NCBI GenBank assembly: GCA_013336035.1
Contig: JAAXUL010000012.1
Coordinates: forward strand, 1 to 26,990
Reading direction: 5' to 3'
DNA length: 26,990 nt
From: Chloroflexales bacterium
GTDB lineage: Bacteria > Chloroflexota > Chloroflexia > Chloroflexales > Chloroflexaceae
The notes under the pieces were generated by a model. It ran no database searches, was not told where the DNA came from, and saw nothing but the letters and a program-made list of their open reading frames with translations. Numbering within the stretch: the first letter of the stretch is position 1; the number at the start of each line of letters is the position of its first letter. The position numbers were made by a program, and so were the translations under genes. Below, in pieces: positions 24,443-26,990 of this stretch.

Positions 24443-26776
24443 TTACTGCCGGCCCATCGCGATCTCGACCTCCTTCAGCGTATTGCGGAAGGGCTCGCCG
24501 CTTACCGAGACGACGACCCGGTGCAGGAGGGCGGTGAAGTAGTTCGGCGCCTTGTAGAGCGGGCTCACCGGCGTCTCGTCGTCGTAGCCGCAGCACATGC
24601 CCTCACCGGTGAGCGAGTAGAGGAACGGCACCGTCCGCTCCACCGCCCCCGTCCCACACGGCTCGCCGTTGATGAAGAGCGTGACCTCGCCCTGCGTGCC
24701 CTGGAGACCCATCGCGGTGAGCTGCGCGCTGATCTCGAAGTGGCCCGTGACGGCGAGCTGGCAGCCCAGGCTCACCTCGCCCGCCGGGATGGGCTGCTCG
24801 GAGGTGACGCGGTAGGACTCGAGGCCGACGAAGTTGTGCTCGTAGACGAGCCGGCCGTCGTGGACGAACAGCGCCCAGCCGCCGAAGGCCCCGCCCTGCG
24901 CTAGCAGCACGCCCGAGGCGCCGCCCGCGGGGATGGTGGCCAGGGCCACGACGCTGAAGGAACGCATGCGCACGTCGGCGGCTGCCTCATTATCCACCGG
25001 GGCCGTGTTGGGCCAGTACGTGTAGCTCGTGCGCAGCGGGAACGGCTTCGGGCGCAGGCCCTTCTGCTGGTGGGCCTTGAGCGGCAGCACATCGTACTTG
25101 CCCGCCTCGAGGAACCAGCGGTTGATCAGCTCCTGGAGCTTGCGCGGCTCCTGCGCGGCCAGGTTGTGGTTCTCGGCGAAGTCCTCGGCCACGTGGTACA
25201 GCTCCCACGCGTCCTCACCGAAGGGCAACAGTGGGTCGCCGGGGCCGTCGGCGGGCAGGCCGGGCGCGGCGTGGAAGGTGACCGCCTTCCAGCCGTCGGC
25301 GTAGATCGCCCGTGAGCCGTAGAGCTCGTAGTACTGCACGGTGCGGCTCTCAGGGGCGTCGGCCACCTCCAGGCTCTCGCGGAAGCTCGCGCCAGCCATA
25401 CGCTCCTGGGGCACGCCCTTGAGCATGGCTGGCGGCTCGATCCCGAGTAGGTCGAGCACGGTGGGGGTGATGTCGATGGCGTGGGTGTAGTGGTGGCGCA
25501 CCTCGCCGCGGGTAGCGATGCCCCTAGGCCAGGCGACGATCAGGGGGTCGGCGATGCCGCCGTTATGGACATTGCGCTTCCAGCGCCGAAACGGCGTGTT
25601 GCCCGCCATCGTCCAGCCGGTGGCGTAGTGGCCGTAGCTGGTGGGGCCGCCCATGTCGTCGTAGCGCTTGAGGTTCTCCTCGATCGACTCGGGCAGGCTG
25701 TTGAAGAAGATCTGCTCGTTGAACGAGCCGACGAAGCCGCCCTCGCCCGAGGCGCCGTTGTCGGAGATCAGGGCGATGATGGTGTTGTCCAGCTCGCCGA
25801 GTGCCTCCAGCGTGTCCATCAGCAGGCCGAGGTAGTGGTCGGTGTGGCTGAGGAAGGCGGCGAAGACCTCCATCTGGCGGGCGAACAGCCGCCGCTCGTC
25901 CGCGGAGAGGCTGTCCCAGGCCTTGACCCAGTCGGGGCGGGGCGAGAGCGCGGTGCCGGGCGGGATGATGCCGAGCTCGATCTGGCGCTGGTGCACCTGC
26001 TCGCGGTAGGCGTCCCAGCCCGCGTCGAAGGCACCCCGGTAGCGCTCAATCCACTCGGGAGGCGCCTGGTGTGGGGCGTGGCAGGCGCCGGTGCAGAAGT
26101 ACATGAAGAACGGCTTGGAGGGGTCAACCGAGCGCAGGTCACGGATGAAGGACGCGGCCTTCTCGGTCAGGTCGGCGGTGAGGGGGTAGCCCTCCTCGGG
26201 ACCCTTGGGGGGGTGGGTAAAGTGGTTGTCATAGACCAGGCCGGGGTAGTACTGGTGGGTCTCGCCGCCGAGGAAGCCGTAGAAGCGGTCGAAGCCGCGG
26301 CCCAGCGGCCAGCGCTCGAAGGGGCCGGCCATGGTCACCTCCTCGGCGGGGGTGAGGTGCCACTTGCCGACGGCGAAGGTGGCGAAGCCGCGCTCCTTGA
26401 GGATCTCGGAGAGCATGGCGTTGGTCGACGGCATCACGGCGTGGTAGCCGGGGAAGCCCTGTGCCAGCTCGGTGATGCAGCCCATGCCGTTGGAGTGGTG
26501 GTTGTGCCCGGTGAGCATGCAGGCCCGGGTGGGCGAGCACATGGCCGTCGTGTGGAAGTTGCCGTAGCGCACCCCGCTGGCGGCCAGGCGGTCCATATTG
26601 GGGGTGGCGATGGGCGAGCCGTAACAGCCGAGATGGCCGAAGCCGACATCATCGAGCACGATGTAGAGCACATTCGGCGTGCTCTCGGGCGGACGTGGGG
26701 GCGTGGGCCAGTCCGGCGTCGACTCCTCCACGGTCAGGCCGACCCGGCCGCGAAAGGGCATTCCTTGCCAGGGCAT
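24443..26776 (-). CDS. arylsulfatase (type I, formylglycine-dependent)
   Basis: A type I sulfatase hydrolysing sulfate esters. Counting from the upstream GTG at 26812, the maturation motif is CSPTRACMLTG with C92, the residue oxidised to formylglycine, R96 and T101-G102; the metal-binding pair is D54-D55 in YIVLDDVGFGHLG; the 'GKWHL' and 'SDNGASGEGG' segments supply further active-site residues. I chose ATG 26776 (777 residues, MPWQGMPFRG) because GGAG at 26785-26788 is eight bases away; ATG 26803, ATG 26794 and GTG 26812 are upstream options without as good a site. The last 220 residues form a beta-rich C-terminal domain typical of the long (about 780 aa) arylsulfatases. There is no signal peptide, so it is probably cytosolic. 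No sulfatase-maturing enzyme or transporter gene lies in the window. Confidence 0.92.
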   Translation of the reverse strand: MPWQGMPFRGRVGLTVEESTPDWPTPPRPPESTPNVLYIVLDDVGFGHLGCYGSPIATPNMDRLAASGVRYGNFHTTAMCSPTRACMLTGHNHHSNGMGCITELAQGFPGYHAVMPSTNAMLSEILKERGFATFAVGKWHLTPAEEVTMAGPFERWPLGRGFDRFYGFLGGETHQYYPGLVYDNHFTHPPKGPEEGYPLTADLTEKAASFIRDLRSVDPSKPFFMYFCTGACHAPHQAPPEWIERYRGAFDAGWDAYREQVHQRQIELGIIPPGTALSPRPDWVKAWDSLSADERRLFARQMEVFAAFLSHTDHYLGLLMDTLEALGELDNTIIALISDNGASGEGGFVGSFNEQIFFNSLPESIEENLKRYDDMGGPTSYGHYATGWTMAGNTPFRRWKRNVHNGGIADPLIVAWPRGIATRGEVRHHYTHAIDITPTVLDLLGIEPPAMLKGVPQERMAGASFRESLEVADAPESRTVQYYELYGSRAIYADGWKAVTFHAAPGLPADGPGDPLLPFGEDAWELYHVAEDFAENHNLAAQEPRKLQELINRWFLEAGKYDVLPLKAHQQKGLRPKPFPLRTSYTYWPNTAPVDNEAAADVRMRSFSVVALATIPAGGASGVLLAQGGAFGGWALFVHDGRLVYEHNFVGLESYRVTSEQPIPAGEVSLGCQLAVTGHFEISAQLTAMGLQGTQGEVTLFINGEPCGTGAVERTVPFLYSLTGEGMCCGYDDETPVSPLYKAPNYFTALLHRVVVSVSGEPFRNTLKEVEIAMGRQ

Positions 26777-26784
26777 AGCAGGTG

Positions 26785-26788
26785 CTCC
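26785..26788 (-). promoter_or_regulatory. ribosome binding site favouring sulfatase ATG 26776
   Basis: The - strand reads GGAG eight bases before ATG 26776. This supports the shorter protein start. Confidence 0.45.
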
Positions 26789-26893
26789 ATGCATCAATAC
26801 CATTTCGGCCACGAAGTCGGAGCCTTGTGGCGCCTACCCTAAGTATACAGCAGGCGCCCAGCCTGAGAGTGTTGCAGAATAGGGGGCGTGGGT

Positions 26894-26921
26894 GCCCCTG
26901 GCAACCGAGGGGGCGTTTTTT
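26894..26921 (+). terminator. Rho-independent terminator-like hairpin
   Basis: GCCCCT (26894-26899) can pair with AGGGGGC (26908-26914), followed by a run of six T (26916-26921). The orientation ends + strand transcripts, yet no + strand gene lies just upstream; it may stop read-through toward the next gene beyond the window. Confidence 0.5.
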
Positions 26922-26990
26922 CGGGCGGGGGTGGTGAGGAGGTACGCGGCTGAGATCCAAGAGATGCACGCGTTCAGCTTGGAGAGCGGG

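Noticed and set aside
25481..26842. Long + strand open frame (453 codons) opposite the arylsulfatase
   Set aside because: The sulfatase frame carries all family motifs; the + frame is Val/Gly/Ala-rich antisense.

Overview
The window is a high-GC bacterial chromosome segment. The mix of genes (giant LamG/PKD protein, HTH-ATPase-TPR regulator, class III cyclase with a Zn-binding N-terminus, large arylsulfatase, many transposon remnants) is most like a filamentous Chloroflexota genome (Roseiflexus/Kouleothrix/Herpetosiphon type). That assignment is inference from gene style, not from a marker gene.

Layout. 1-1195: gene remnants on the + strand (LuxR-type HTH tail, a 120-codon unknown ORF, the N-terminal end of a Swt1-type HEPN protein). 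1137-13331: a two-gene operon on the - strand. The first gene (515 codons) encodes a member of the cholesterol-dependent/thiol-activated cytolysin family whose usual cholesterol-binding domain 4 is replaced by another beta-rich domain. The second gene, 84 bases downstream, encodes a 3520-residue protein with six LamG modules, six PKD/Ig-like modules and a large central domain I do not recognise. Three of the LamG modules sit inside a fourth, interrupted LamG module. 13332-14697: mostly non-coding, with an AT-rich island, two possible micro-ORFs and a relic of an alpha/beta hydrolase. 14698-16218: class III adenylate cyclase. 16365-18185: two transposase remnants lying head to head, both missing their N-termini at the same junction; the second also carries a -1 frame change. 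18201-19865 (-) amidase, divergent from 20013-22604 (+) an XRE-HTH/NTPase/TPR regulator. 22605-24402: a degraded region with inverted repeats, the C-terminus of a hydrolase and the C-terminal half of a hybrid histidine kinase. 24443-26776 (-): an arylsulfatase.

The most interesting unit is the cytolysin-LamG/PKD operon. The cytolysin keeps the pore-forming core (domains 1-3), while the neighbour offers a very large adhesive surface. I infer, without proof, that the pair forms a membrane-attack or predation system in which target recognition is handled by the new C-terminal domain and/or the giant partner. Neither protein has a visible signal peptide, so release by lysis or an unusual export route would be needed. 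The other intact genes (cyclase, amidase, regulator, sulfatase) look like ordinary single-gene or two-gene units separated by mobile-element scars.
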